The notes beneath the pieces were generated by a model. It saw nothing but the letters and a program-made list of their open reading frames with translations. It was not told the origin of the DNA and searched no databases. Positions 49,162 through 61,274 of a stretch of DNA of 64,000 bases are shown here, in pieces (the stretch's first letter is position 1; the number at the start of each line of letters is the position of its first letter). Origin of the DNA: Gelatoporia subvermispora B (lineage: Eukaryota > Basidiomycota > Agaricomycetes > Polyporales > Gelatoporiaceae); NCBI GenBank assembly GCA_000320605.2, contig KB445820.1, positions 203,737 through 267,736 on the forward strand, written 5' to 3'. Made by a program: the position numbers and the translations under genes.

Positions 49162-50310
49162 ATGACTGACCTCGTCGACTCGATGCTCGACCTGATGCGG
49201 CGGCTGCCGCCCACGCACGTCGAGGAGAACGTGTCCGCGCTCGTGCAGATGTGCCCGGACTACGCGGACGACCTGCTCGGCAGCGTCGACCAGCCGCTCA
49301 AGGTGCTGACCGACAAGGCCACGGGCAAGGAGTACCTCGCGTGCGACTACAATCGCGACGGGGAGAGCCACAGGTGAGTGCGCCACGCCCGCCGGCGCGA
49401 GCTGCAGCTAACGTACACTGCGCAGGTCGCCGTGGTCGAACGAGTACGACCCACCGCTCGAGGATGGCACGCTCCCGTCGCCCAAGCTGCGGAAGCTCGA
49501 GATCGCCGCGAACGAGGCGTTCGACACGTACCGCGAGATGTACGTCCACGCTCATGCCGCATCGCACCGTGACTGTGTCTCACCCAGCGTGCCCGCGCCT
49601 CGTGCGGCACAGGTACTACGAGGGCGGCGTCTCGTCCGTCTTTCTCTGGGACCTCGACGACGGCGGCTTCGCCGGGGTTGTCCTCCTCAAGAAGGGTGCG
49701 CCGGCCCACTTCTGCGCCCCCCTCAGTCAAACTGACGAAATTGCCTCCGGCTGACTGAATGCAGTCCTGAACCCAGCCTCGCCGAGCGAGCCCTCGGGCT
49801 CCTGGGACTCAATCCACGTTTTCGAGGCGACCGAGCGTGGGCGGCAAGCGCACTATAAGCTGACGTCGACGATCATGCTGCAGATGGTCGACCGCGCGTC
49901 GGACGCGAAGGACGCGAAGGACGAGGGCAAGCGCGACGGCGAGGTCTCGCTCAGCGGGAGCATGACGCGGCAGGTGCGCTCTCCCGCAACCACTCCGTAA
50001 CGCGTCCCGCTGCGGATCCGCTGACGCCGATCGCGATAATAGACCGAGCAGGACTGGCCGCTGCAGGACCAGACGTCGCATATCAGCAACACCGGGCGGA
50101 TGGTCGAGGAAATGGAGATCAAGATGCGCAACCTGCTGCAGGAGGTACCTCCTCCCTTCTCTTGCTCTCATCCCGCGCTGACCCGCCGCGCAGGTATACT
50201 TCGGCAAGACACGCGACATCGTGTTCGACCTGCGCAGCATCGACGACCTCGAGAAGGCGCGCCGGCAGCGCGAGCTGCAGAAGGAGCTCGTCGGGTTCAT
50301 CAAGCGGTGA
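49162..50310 (+). CDS. CAP2: F-actin capping protein beta subunit
   Basis: Forms a heterodimer with the alpha subunit and caps barbed ends of actin filaments. Six exons: 49162-49373, 49426-49539, 49613-49695, 49765-49973, 50043-50144, 50194-50310; 278 aa, the normal length. Conserved stretches: [23 protein letters not shown]-like [56 protein letters not shown] and the C-terminal tentacle region. GC content and codon bias are stronger here than in neighbours, consistent with high expression. Confidence 0.96.
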
Positions 50311-51403
50311 CCGCAGTGCCCCACCGATGCCAGGGCTGCACCGCCCGCTGGCGAGATGCTCACTTACGGAAGCGGCGGGCTGGGCTGATTGGCCGGAGAA
50401 GAAGGACTATGTACCGCGGACTCTTGTATACAAATGCACTTATTCACCCGAATCGCAATCAATGGATCAATGGCACGGTGTGGACTGCCGTGGCCGAACT
50501 GCGGCTTGTCTCTCGCTGGTAAGGCACCCATTGTAATTTGTTACGCGACAAGTGAACAGATGAACGAGTATGCGACGAGACATGCCTGACACTGCGTGGC
50601 AGAACCTCCGAGATGTAAGGAAGCTATGCACATCGTGCACACGATGGCCATGACATGCCAAGCAGGGCCCTCGTGCTCGAACCATAAATCAACCGCGCTG
50701 TCCACCTATTATTGCAGCGTATTCAATCCTGCGAACCGGCCGGGCGATCCAGAGCCCGCTGCTTCTGCTGTGTGGCAACTGCGATCTATCATTATCTACG
50801 ATCATACAGGTATAGAACACGGCCGTATCAACGTGAGAGGCGGGGCCCGCAGATAAAGGGACAGAGAAATGACAGGTGTGCGTACGTCGGCGAGTAGTGA
50901 TACATCGAAAACATGGGTGAAAAACAAGGATGGCTCGAAGAAGTATGCGGGTGGGAAAGAGGGAAGTATTAAACCACCGGCATAAGATGATAGTTGAGGC
51001 AGCACCGACGTAAATCGACACCATACGTGCACGTATACCACGTCGCACCGATTTACGGGGAAGGGATGCCATGCACTTAACGGGACATGTTGGAGCGAGA
51101 ATGGGGCAGCGTTAAGTGGTCAGCGCCATGGGGTATAAGGCAAGCCGGACATCATGATGGGCTCGTGATGAACAGCGAGAAGGCAGAGCCGGAAGGATAC
51201 GATAGTGAAACAATGTCGTTGCGAGGGGGTACTGATGACAACAGCGGTATCAAGAATCCAGGGTCCGAATTAGATTACAACGGAAGCTCGAATAGCTTAT
51301 TGGTGAGAAAGCGAGGGATCATGCGTGGTGGAGGCTGGGCGTGATTGGTGGGAGGCGGAAAACAAGCAGGCAGAGCGAATAAGACTGGGTAGTATCAGGC
51401 GGC
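50311..51403. other. Convergent intergenic region
   Basis: 1.1 kb between the 3' ends of the capping protein (+) and G-alpha (-) genes. Short ORFs only; no repeat recognised. Confidence 0.4.
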
Positions 51404-53559
51404 TCATACGAGGGCGGCAGACTTGAGGTACCCGCGGAAGATGGAATCGCGGACGTTCGTGATAATGCTCTGCGTGGTCTTTGTGTCCTGTAATAGCGAC
51501 GATCCGTTAAGCTCTACAAGCCCGAATGCCCGAATGGAGATGACGTACGACAACACTGGTCAGGTGGGTGTATAACACACGATTATTTTCGTTGTTGCGT
51601 TTGTGCACCTGTGTGAAATGTGCGCGGAAGTAATTCACGACCGCATCGAATTCATTCGGGCGGTCTCCATACGACGTGATACTGGCATGTGGTGATCAGA
51701 TCGTTACTAGATAGGGGAACGACGTCAGCGGATACTTACTATTTCTTGACATTGACTCCCCGCGCTAGCTTGGCGTGCAGGATGTCTGTTTTGTCTACGC
51801 ACGGCCGTCAAGGTCAATTACGTCCGAGTCGCACAAGAGATTGCACATACTCAGGAATAATACAAGATGCGCGTTCTTGAGAAGCGGGTTCGAACAGATC
51901 TGCTTGAAAAGTTGCAGCGAATCATCAACTCGGTTCGTTCGGGGATCTTCATCCAGATACTGTGCGTCGTGTAAACGTGAGCACGAGACCAGTCAGCCAC
52001 GGCGAACACACACAGCTCACCTGATCAAATGCGCTGACAGGTGCCACAAAAATGATCGCAGTACTATACAAATCGGATCAGTGCATAAGCTAAATGATAT
52101 GCAACGGCCTAGATACTCACGCATCGTCAAAGTATGGCACCCAGGTATGCCGCTGCCCGCGGGCCCCTCCTACATCGAACAGGTGCCAGGTAACAGTCCG
52201 GCCGTGTAGGGAAACGTCGAATATATGCTCGGCAACGCCCATAGTCTGAATGCGTGCATGCAGAATATCGTCTATGCGGTGGTCAGACACCAGCTACTAC
52301 ACCGGGGAAGACACGTACCGGTAGTGGGTATATAGCCTGGGGAAGAGACGCGTGAAATGCTGTTGAGGAAACTGTGCAAGCAGTGGTCAGCACCGATGCG
52401 AGACCATATGTAGAGTATATGCGTAGATATTACTCACTACTCAGCCCACTCCTCAAGTTTGAGCTTGCGTCTTGCGCGGAGGCGCTGCACACTAGGGTGC
52501 TGCCAAAGCTCACGCACGTCATCTTGGCACTCAATCAGAATCTTGCCGACTTCCTCCGCAAGCTTGTCCTTCTCTGACTCTCCCTGCCCATCCGCGCCCT
52601 GCCCTCCGTAATCAACGGAGGGGCGACGCTGATCAATGCTGGCCCGCCCACTGTTGGTCCTCGCCTTGCCGAACGCCATGCCGAATGTCCGTGCTTGCCA
52701 ACCGGAACGCACGAATATGCTGCCCTTTCCGGATCCTGACACGTTGACACCGCCCGAGAGGCGCTCAGCGAGAGACAATTCCGCAGACAGGAGTGGAGAG
52801 AGACGGGCACGTAGCGCCGCGAGCTGCGTGTCGGCGCTTGCAGGAGAGAACGAGCTGGAAGGCTCAAAGGACTGGCCCGAGCCGGCAAGCCTGCTGCCGG
52901 GAGAGCCAGAAATAGCGGTAAACGCATCGTCATCGTCGAGGTCGGGTTCGTCACCGTAGAGGTCGAGCGTGTCGAGGATGCGCCGGACGGGACGCGCAAT
53001 GTTGTAGTAAATGACAGTGCGCCAAGAGAGCCGCTCTTCTTCCAGCGAGTTCGGGTTGTACATCAACTGGAACTGCTTTTGGAGCGTCGACTTGCCCGAC
53101 TCGGCTTGGCCCAGAAGGAGGAGCTAGGAACGAGCGTGTCAGGGTCGCGATACATATATGCGGTATAGTCGAGAGTGCAGGTGGCGATGCGCGACACGCG
53201 ACACGCGACGCGACAGTGTAGTGAAGACCGCAAGTCGACAAGCCCACGCTCTCGTCATCGAGGACCGAGAACGCTCGGCTGCGGTCGTGAGAGGATCGCA
53301 CACCCACGCCTCCCGACTCCGAATCGGGCGGAGCGAGACGCACCTTTACATCCTGCTTGCTCTTCTTGTATCTCTCCCTGTCCAGCCTGATCTGCTCGTC
53401 GATGGAATCATTGACCCTCTTCGCGTCTGCCTCTCTCTGGAGTCGCAACACGCGCTCATGGTCGGTCTCGGTCGCAGGGGGACGGAGGAGGACGGCGAAA
53501 GGGTCGCCGGTCTCTGTGTTGGTGCTGTGCACAGAGGGAGGTCGCGATGTGCGGATCAT
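51404..53559 (-). CDS. Divergent G-protein alpha subunit
   Basis: GTPase alpha subunit of the heterotrimeric G-protein family. The motifs can be followed through the exons: G1 LLLLGQAESGKSTLQKQF, switch I region TDDILHARIQTMGVAEHIF, G3 FDVGGARGQRHTW, G4 LVLFLNKTD and G5-like THLTSVVDTKTTQ. It ends GYLKSAALV. The N-terminus (MIRTSRPPSVHSTNTETGDP) lacks the Gly2 used for myristoylation and no cysteine is nearby. The helical domain carries a long Ser/Gly/Asp-rich insertion (residues about 125-240). These traits fit the expanded, non-canonical G-alpha group of Agaricomycetes; coupling to receptors is unproven. About ten exons; the second intron-bounded exon carries the P-loop. The gene is divergent from the cyclophilin gene. 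Confidence 0.9.
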
Positions 53560-54126
53560 GGGCGACGGCGGGGAGTCGGGGACGGGGGGATGGAGGAGGG
53601 GAAAGAAAGAGACGGGGAAACAGAAGGAGATGGGAGAAGACGGGGAGATGGGGCGCCTTATAGGGTGAGCGAGACGGCGGCTCAGGGAGACCCGTTCTGG
53701 GGAGGAAGCCTGCCAGATACAGACCAGGCTTCTTGCACCCTCATCATGCTTGCTCCAGACAGACGACGTGCCACCGCCAACACCTGCCACTGATTCGGTC
53801 ATCGCGCTCGATTAGCCCGGCGCCAGCCGGCGCGCTGCCCGGCTTCCCATCCTCCGGCGCGCTTCCCGGCGTCCCGTCCGGCGCTGTCACCGCCCGTCTC
53901 CTGCTGCGCGCGCACTGCCTGCGGCCCTATTCGGCGAGCCCGGCCGGCGTGCACAGGAAACGACAACTCCGGCCGGCATGCACGGGGGACGACGACCCCG
54001 TGAAGGCCGGAGACGACCACGACGCCGCATGGAAGCCCGCGGCGTTGTGGCGTCTGGCAATTGCCCGTGCTGTGCGTGCTCGGTACAAGAAGAGCGGCTC
54101 GGACGCGTCGCCACCGCTAGGAGACC
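53560..54126. promoter_or_regulatory. Divergent promoter between G-alpha and cyclophilin genes
   Basis: 567 bp between two opposed start codons. It includes a purine-rich tract on the plus strand (about 53580-53650) and very GC-rich CCGGCG-type repeats (53815-53960). No specific site assigned. Confidence 0.4.
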
Positions 54127-56181
54127 ATGGTGCGCATCCCCCGCCTCTCTATCACCGTCTGATGGATCCTCAACGGCTGATCCCTCCTAGTCAGTCACTC
54201 TCCACACAAACCTCGGCGACATCAAAGTGCGCTCCGTCTTCATCATGCTGTGCAAAGCTTCATGCATCACTCATCTACAGGTGGAAATCTTCTGTGAAGC
54301 AGTGCCCAAGGCCGCAGAGGTGCGTGGTCCTACCCCAAGAAACGTTCGGCGACCTTGATATCTGACGACCGCGTGCCGCTCAAACAGAACTTCCTCGCGC
54401 TCTGTGCTTCGGGTTATTACGATGGCTGCATATGGCACCGGAACATCAAGGGCTTCATGATTCAAACAGGAGACCCCTCTGGCTCCGGCAAAGGGGGGCA
54501 GAGCATATGGGGGAAGCCCTTCCCCGATGAGATCCGCTCGACACTCAAGGTATGTCTCGCCGAACGCACACCCTGCAATGACCTCCGTCGATAGGGCTCT
54601 TTTGCAATGGAATATGCCACGTGCATCAGCGCGGGCGGGTGCCCAATGCTTGGTAGTGCCCCCACAGGCGCCGACGTGACAGACACGTCGAATTGCTATA
54701 GCTACGGGCGTGGTAAACACCCTTGCAAAGGAGCCCTACGCGGCCTAGCCTCTTTTTTATTCCAGAGTGGCTTGTGTCAACCGTACACAAGCCCGTCAGC
54801 TGTCCTCGTCGGGCTCCCGCTGGCTGGCAGGCAATATTGCTCCGAGATCTGATGCATGCCACATTGCCTACTTTCAAGTCTCGTGTCACTGGACACATCG
54901 AGGTGCTAGGCTATAGCTACGGGCGTGGTAAACATCATTGCAAAAGAGCCCTACGCGGCCTTGTCTCTTCTGTATTTTGTGGCGGCTTGCGACAACTGCA
55001 CACAAGCCCGTTAGTTGTCATCGCACATTGCCCAGATCGTGTTACAGCTGTTTTCATAACGGGGGGCATACCCTGTCGCGAAAAACACAGATAGTCGGAT
55101 CACGGATTTCGAGTGGCGCACCTGTGCAGAGAATCCGAGATTCTCATCGGCGAGGTGGCCGTCTAGTACTCCAAGCCTCAGTATCGCGACGGTGTCGGCG
55201 AAGGGGAGTAGCAAAGACCAGTCACCTATAGAACGAGGCAATGTTATCTATAACAGTCTCCTATGGTACTTCAAGGTGAAAATCCCAGCTCAAAACCGAG
55301 TCCTAGGCCTTGCAAACAACATGCCCGGGCACGTCGCCCTGCCCCTTGCCTTCGCTGCGCTCAGCGGGCGCGCCGCTGGCAAGCAGATCGTACCTAAATC
55401 CTCCGGATTCCGTCAACTCAGATGTGTGTAGTTTTCGCGACGGGATACGCCCCCCCGTTATGAAAACAGCTGTAACGACGCAAACGTGCGCCTACGTCTT
55501 CGTCGGATTTCGCTGGTAGGCAGGCGAGATTGCTCCGAGATCCGATACATGTCACAATGTCTACTTTCAAGCCTTGTGTCACTTAATTGCATTCAGCTGT
55601 CGGGATTGCGTGTGGACGCCCAGAGGATCTGACATGACATCAACATCTCGCAGTTCAACAGCCGAGGCATCCTGGCCATGGCAAATGCCGGACCCGACAC
55701 GAACAAGTCCCAATTCTTCATCACCTACGCCAAGCAGCCCCACCTCGACGGCAAGTACACCATCTTCGGAAAGGTATGCCTTGTCTTCGTTCAATTTTGC
55801 TCCCGAATTCATTCTCTACCCCGCAGGTGATCGACGGTGCAGACTCCACGCTCGACGCCATGGAACACGTCCCCGTCAACGCCAAAAACCGTCCTCTCAA
55901 CGAGATCAAGCTCACACAGGTGAGTCTATCCTGATTCCTCTCTGCTCTTCCCGGGGTTCTCGGCGAGGCAGAAGTTGACCGGCCCTGCCTCTCTCCGCGC
56001 ACACCCACGCTAGCATGAGAAGCCCCACATGTTCTCGCAGCGCATCCCCCTGACAATGATATCACTGCGCACCACGTCCTATTGTTGAACACCGTTCGCG
56101 AGATCTGCGCTGATCCCCAGCCCGGCTCAGGTCACGATCCACGCAAATCCCATCGCAGGCGCGCAGCTTGCGACGCAGTGA
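54127..56181 (+). CDS. PPIL3: PPIL3-type cyclophilin (peptidyl-prolyl cis-trans isomerase)
   Basis: Single-domain cyclophilin of the spliceosome-associated PPIL3/Cyp10 type; accelerates proline isomerisation. Seven exons: 54127-54129, 54191-54226, 54281-54319, 54388-54549, 55654-55773, 55827-55919, 56131-56181; 167 aa. The first coding exon is only the ATG. Motifs: [101 protein letters not shown]. Active-site Arg ([13 protein letters not shown]), Phe (QFFIT) and His (HLDGKYT) are kept; the FHR motif of cyclophilins is WHR here. Intron 4 is 1104 bp, about twenty times its neighbours, and holds duplicated sequence and a TIR element. Confidence 0.93.
54695..55584 (+). repeat. Two direct-repeat units in PPIL3 intron 4, the second split by a TIR element
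   Basis: Unit 1 (54695-54890) and unit 2 (starting 54910) both begin GCTATAGCTACGGGCGTGGT and share CCCTACGCGGCC. Unit 1 ends with TTGCTCCGAGATCTGATGCA...CGTGTCACT, whose counterpart (TTGCTCCGAGATCCGATACA...TGTGTCACT) appears only after the element, at about 55530-55584. The simplest reading is a 215-bp tandem duplication followed by insertion into unit 2. Confidence 0.75.
55041..55476 (+). mobile_element. Non-autonomous TIR element, family 1, copy 2 (inside an intron)
   Basis: 436 bp bounded by inverted repeats of nearly 40 bp: GTTACAGCTGTTTTCATAAC at the left and its reverse complement at the right, each continuing with a G- or C-run and a GTCGCG block. No transposase. The copy at 40120-40568 is the same sequence in reverse orientation. 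No clear target-site duplication is visible. Confidence 0.85.
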
Positions 56182-56547
56182 CCGAGAACCCAGCCAGGCC
56201 CGTTCCCGTGTCCGCGGCCTCCAGCCTCGATCGCGATCACGCTGCAGGAATGCGGGCACACCCGCTCCGACACGGATTTTCGCAGGTCCCGCGTATGCGC
56301 TCACGACGTGCTGTACAATACACACTATTGTTTCCCAGATTGGCGAATCTGTACTCTATCTTGCAATCGCTCACGCCCCAGCTCAGGCGACGTCAAAGAC
56401 TCGGAGCGCGTCACATGTCCACCGGGTCATCGCCCCAGACCGACCATCGGCACATCAGCTTCTACACGTCCAGTGCGTTCTCCGTGATAGATCAGGACAG
56501 ATCCCGTGTCCCCCAAAGAAGCTAGCGCGTGTGTACACGATCGGTGC
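56182..56547. other. Convergent intergenic region
   Basis: 366 bp between the 3' ends of the cyclophilin and the S28 peptidase genes. No feature recognised. Confidence 0.4.
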
Positions 56548-58703
56548 TCACGCGCTCCCGGGAGCCTCGAACTCCGCGAGCCACGCCTTGACGAACGCGA
56601 CCTCCTGCGCGTGGATCGTCTGGATGACCGGCGGCTCCGCGCTGTGGTTGCTCAGCCCGTTCTCGTCGTAGTGGTGAATCGCCTCTGCAGCAACCCCGCG
56701 CATGAGCACTCGACTCTATCCCGCTCGAGCTGTGCGAGGCTCACCTGAGAGCAGCTTAAACGGCCGCGTGGTCGTGTCCGCGCGCGGCTTCGCGGCCGGG
56801 CTGTGCGGGCAGTCGCCCCTCCACGGGTCCCCTACATATCGCATTCCATGCATCAGAGATCACAGAAGCACACGCGGGAAGGGAAGGGAGCCGGAAAACG
56901 CACATTGCCCGTCGATGATCGCGAGCCGGTCCGCGGCGATATTGTACCCGCCGTACTTGTTCACGTCAGTTATGTTGGGCGTGCTCGGGACCTGGAAGAA
57001 CTCGCCCGGCGGGTACGCCTGCGCGGGGATCACGAGCGTCAGCGCGGCGCTGTTCGGGACGGACGTCAGGGGCGGGACGCACGAGCTTGCAGATGAGCGA
57101 GGAGTACTCCTCGGTGATCAGCCGCGAGATGATGCGCGGCGTCGCTGGGTCCGGCGGGGGCGTCTGGCCGCGCGGGTGGGTGTGAGCGCGAGGTGCCCGG
57201 GGCCGAAGAGTGGGTGCAGTGGACGTACGGTGAAGAAGGCCCATTGGGTGCACACTTGAAATTGCCAGAGGCGCCACGTCTGCTGGAGGTCGTAGACCTG
57301 GTACGAACTGGCGTTGAATGTCCCGAAACACTGTGGGTCCGTTCAGGTGTGCCTCGGGGGATTGATGGGGTCACAAAGGGCTCACGTCATCCTGTGTAGA
57401 GGGAGGCGTGCACGAGGACGCCCATTGCTATCGCATGTGTAACGTATGAGGTCCACGTCGACTCTTTCATGGAACAAGACGGACCTCACTGATATAGGTC
57501 GCATATTTCGCCGTCGCGGAGCTGACAGTGAGACCCTGGGCGGTCTTGACCGTCTTGTTATCCGGCGAGCCAAGCGCGTCGCAGAAGTCGGCGACCGTGC
57601 TGTCCGAGATCGACGGATCCCAGTTGATATCTTGCCAAAACTCCAGCGGTATCTATACCCCATTTCCGACACTCAACGGCCGAGCTCTTCAGCGGACTAA
57701 ACGCACGCACCACCAGCGTCGCAACAAAGTCCTGCACATGCGTCACGTTCGGGAGGCCGAACAGCGCCTGCACCTTGGCGCGCGTCGCGTCCTCCGCGAC
57801 AAGGTTGTCCACCTCCACGATCGCCTGCTCGACCTGCGCCATGCACGCCGCAGGTGCGAACTGGCGGATGATGTCGTAGTAGCGCCAGTCGCGCAGCGTC
57901 GCGTGCGCCACGCCGCTCGACGCGATTGCGCCGTACACGATGTCCGGGTAGCGCACCTTCATGATCGCGGAGCGCGCACCAGCGTACGAGCCCTAGGCGT
58001 GAATTTCGACTGTGAGCACACAAACGTATCACGGCGTGGTGCGGCGCACCCCGTAATAGATCCAAGGCCGACCCGGCGCAGTTATGTTCTCGGAGATCCC
58101 GGGGATCTGGACATTGGTCATGAAGACGGCGGAGTCTTCGAGCGCTTGGTCGTTGTTTAGCCATCTGCGGGCTGCGGGTCAGAACATCTTGGTGTGGCGC
58201 AAGGAGGCCCACCTCAGGTTGTCCGTTGTGAAATTGGTGACCCCGACAGATGCACCTGTGGTATTACGATTACAACGACTGTGTGCAAAGGCCGGCTATC
58301 ATAGTCACATACCGTAGTACCGATGTTCCAGGATGATCCCCAAGCCACCGGTGGCGTTCGTCAAGATATCGACGATTCCAGTGTCAAGGATTGGAAGTCG
58401 TTCCTCCGCGCTCGCTTCACCACCATCAAACACCACGATCGGGCCCCCAGGTACATAGTGCCTCGTGCTCACCCAGTAGCGCTGCTCGAACGTTACACCA
58501 GTGTCCTCGAAGTGATCGAGTGGCTGCGTGAAGTTGTACTGCGGGAAGGAGGGGCTTGCCCGAGTCTCAAGCTGCTTCCCCGCCTTAGCCGAGTTCGCCT
58601 TGAGCGCTAGGAGCCGTTGTACGACGGGCGAGTGCGGTATCGCGGAGGCGCCGTCCAGGAGGGCGACCGCGATCGCCGCGAACGCGACCAGTGCCGACTT
58701 CAT
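56548..58703 (-). CDS. Secreted serine peptidase of family S28 (prolyl carboxypeptidase-like)
   Basis: Likely secreted prolyl peptidase. Exon 1 (58703-58313) encodes a signal peptide ([20 protein letters not shown]) and the family start YNFTQPLDHFEDTGVTFEQRYWVS and GGEASAEERL, ending EHRYYG at the splice. Following exons give SVGVTNFTTDNLR, WLNNDQALEDSAVF, and the nucleophile GGSYAGARSAIMKVRYPDIVYGAIASSG split from its first Gly by an intron. Later parts include WQDINWDPSISDSTVADFCD, TVYG-like YGGYNIAADRLAIIDGQ.DPW (acid) and SNHS (His). The end is FVKAWLAEFEAPGSA. About nine exons, roughly 550 aa, normal for S28. Several Asn-X-Thr/Ser sites fit secretion. Confidence 0.9.
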
Positions 58704-60089
58704 GTGGGACTTCGCGCGCGTTGGTGGGCTGCACAGGAATGTGCATGATGTGAGGCTTATATATGAGCTTTCCCGCACGACACGATGGAGAAGCGGCTGC
58801 ACTAAATCGCCATCACATCACCCGACGGCGGACGCGCGCGCTCGGGTATGCGAGCATGCGGTGGCGTCTTGTGAAGCATCAGTCCGCTGCCCAAAGTACG
58901 GCGTCCTATCTGTATGACCTATTCGAAGATGCCTTCGAACAGGCAATTCAGCGGCGCCGGTGTGGCTCGTGCTGCGCTACATGATATGCCCTGTATCAGA
59001 AAACGCCCCGTGACCTATGAGCGACCGAGCAAAGACATACGTAGCGACCCCGGAGATGACTCAGAGGTGAGCCACTACGGACCGTCGGAGAAAGCATATG
59101 CGTCCAACAGATCGAAGGAAGATAGCGCGCAGCTCGCAGGTCGATGCAGCCCGAGGAGCACATGGTTACTATGACTTCGACTTCCAATGTCCCGAATAGG
59201 TCACTATGCATTTGCCGGCCGGCGTGAGTGGGTTGCGAGAATGAAGGGAACTCGTTACGATCTCCGAGAGGGAATGGATGTCGGAGTACTGCATAAGTCC
59301 GTAAACGATTGTCGAAAGCTGGTTCGACTCGCTGAGGGAAAGCTGGCGCTATTTCGATGTTCTTTTTCTCCCCGGGGACCGGGCCGCGATACCGAGTACG
59401 CCTAATAAGTCGAAATGTCGTTGGCAAGATGGGGGATCTCGCATGTTCCAGAGCCAGAACACTTGCGTTATTCGGTTCAGAAGATATCGAAGGCATAAAT
59501 TTGGGAATGAAGCATGTATGCATTGGTTTTTGATGTGGGCGAAGAGCTGCTACTGCATCATCAAAATACAGGCATCCGGAGGTCATACCTCAACATATTC
59601 TATACGAATGAAGCTGTAGTTACCAGAACATTCGCAATTTGCGTCGTTGAAAATATGAGCTATGTGCCCTCTTTGAGGAGTCAATCCTCTTAATCCGAAA
59701 ATTAGCAGATAGCCTCACGCATTTGAGCAGCATTGTACATATAAACTTCAACAATGAACCGAATTTGGACAAATCAAAGTCGTGTATTTCGCTGTAACCA
59801 TAAATACTTGAGCAGAACCAGACGATACTACAAACGCTGCACATTCTATACGGAGATCCGAGCCAACGTCCCCAAAGAAGAATTATCGAGTGTCTGACAA
59901 CGTTGTTTCTGTCAGACTACATTCAGATTTCAGACGACACATACTTCAGTCATGAGTCGGATGTGACAAAATGACCGAGCATTGGATACATGAAAATCGT
60001 GGTCAGAGAGGACGAGACAGGTAAACCAATTCAAAAACGAAAGAGGTGCCTTGCTGCGTGATTGACTTACACGGTTGCAGTTAGCTTTG
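58704..60089. other. Intergenic region without a supported gene
   Basis: 1.4 kb upstream of the S28 gene. A 196-codon minus-strand ORF (58996-59586) has no recognisable domain and unlikely composition. 59600-59900 is AT-rich. Confidence 0.35.
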
Positions 60090-61274
60090 CTAGTGGTGAA
60101 AATGGTATTGCAACTTGTGGCCAGGCATATCTCTCGTAGCGACCGCGGCGCCGCATTCTTGACAACGAGTATATAGACTTTGGTCACGGTCCAGATAAGC
60201 ATCAATTGCGGGGCTGCAAAACCAAGCTCCGGAGCCACTCGTCCGATTCCCGAATGGTTGCGCTTGCGCATGAGATGGACCAGCTTGGTTGTACGCAGCT
60301 TGACCAGGCCCGGGGGTTACTGACGTAGCGGTCGTCCCGGATCCTATCTGTTGGTGGGCCGCAGCGGTCGCGCCTACATTCCTGTGAAATGTTAGGTTCC
60401 AGTTCTACAATCTGAGTGATGATAACTTACTGCGTCTGGGACCACTGGCTCTGATAGCTGCCAAATCCAATATGCCCAGGGTTCGATCCACGTTGTCTGG
60501 TCGGACTGCCTTGAGACATTGCCGAGCGCTGAGAGACCATAGAACTACCAGAACGGTGGACATGACTAGCTGCTGAAGCCATACTAACAGAATTAGGAGT
60601 GCCACGACGGCGGAAGTCATCAGAGGTCGCCATACTAACAGATGTAGGGGTGCCACGAGGAGGAAAATCATCGGAAATCGCCATAGACCTTGAGGACGGC
60701 GTGTTCTTCTGGAGATCTACGCTCATCCTGGAGGAACCATGTGATCCTTGACTAGTCCTGCGATTCAGCGATATCGTGTTCACTCCGGGGGTGACGAGGG
60801 GCATGCCCGGGCTACGTTGGCCGTCAGACATTCTGACATCAGAGCTGGCAGTCGAGAAGTGACTCGGGCTATGCATCGGTCCGCCAGTCGGGCTCTGGAG
60901 TGGGCGTTCAATCGTAGTTCCTGCCGGGTTAGAAGCGGGAGGGGATTCATAGTCTGTGGACTGGCCCCGATATTGTCGAATAGGCGAGGTGTCCATCGGA
61001 TGGCTGTAACTATCGCTCGGAGAAGCCGAATGGGCCAGATTAACACTAGCAGACGGCTGCATGACAGTAATGTTGCCGCTGGCTGTCGACTGGTGGCCAC
61101 AGTTGCCTACATAGCACGGTGCTCGTCAATCAGCAAGCATCGCGATGTAAGATGCGGCGGACCTTGAGTCCCCCGCACAGGAATGACGGGTCCAAAGACA
61201 TCTTCCTCAACAGCACCTTGGTCCGGGGCAGAGGAGGCTTGAGGGGAGCTCGGTGTGCGGTTAGATTGAGACAT
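60090..61274 (-). CDS. Ser/Pro-rich disordered protein with C-terminal C2H2-like motif
   Basis: Three exons: 61274-61163, 61106-60431, 60381-60090; 359 aa, all joins in frame. Nearly the whole protein is low-complexity Ser/Pro/Gln/Gly with many Ser-Pro/Thr-Pro sites and a short internal duplication (MAISDDFPPRGTPTSVS then MATSDDFRRRGTPNSVS). The end carries a CQECGAAVATRDMPGHKLQY stretch followed by HFHH, which could bind one zinc as a C2H2-like finger. Function not recognised; a regulatory or transcription-linked role is a guess from composition. Confidence 0.75.

Noticed and set aside
58996..59586. 196-codon minus-strand ORF
   Set aside because: No recognisable domain, no splice partners, composition unlike its neighbours; probably chance.
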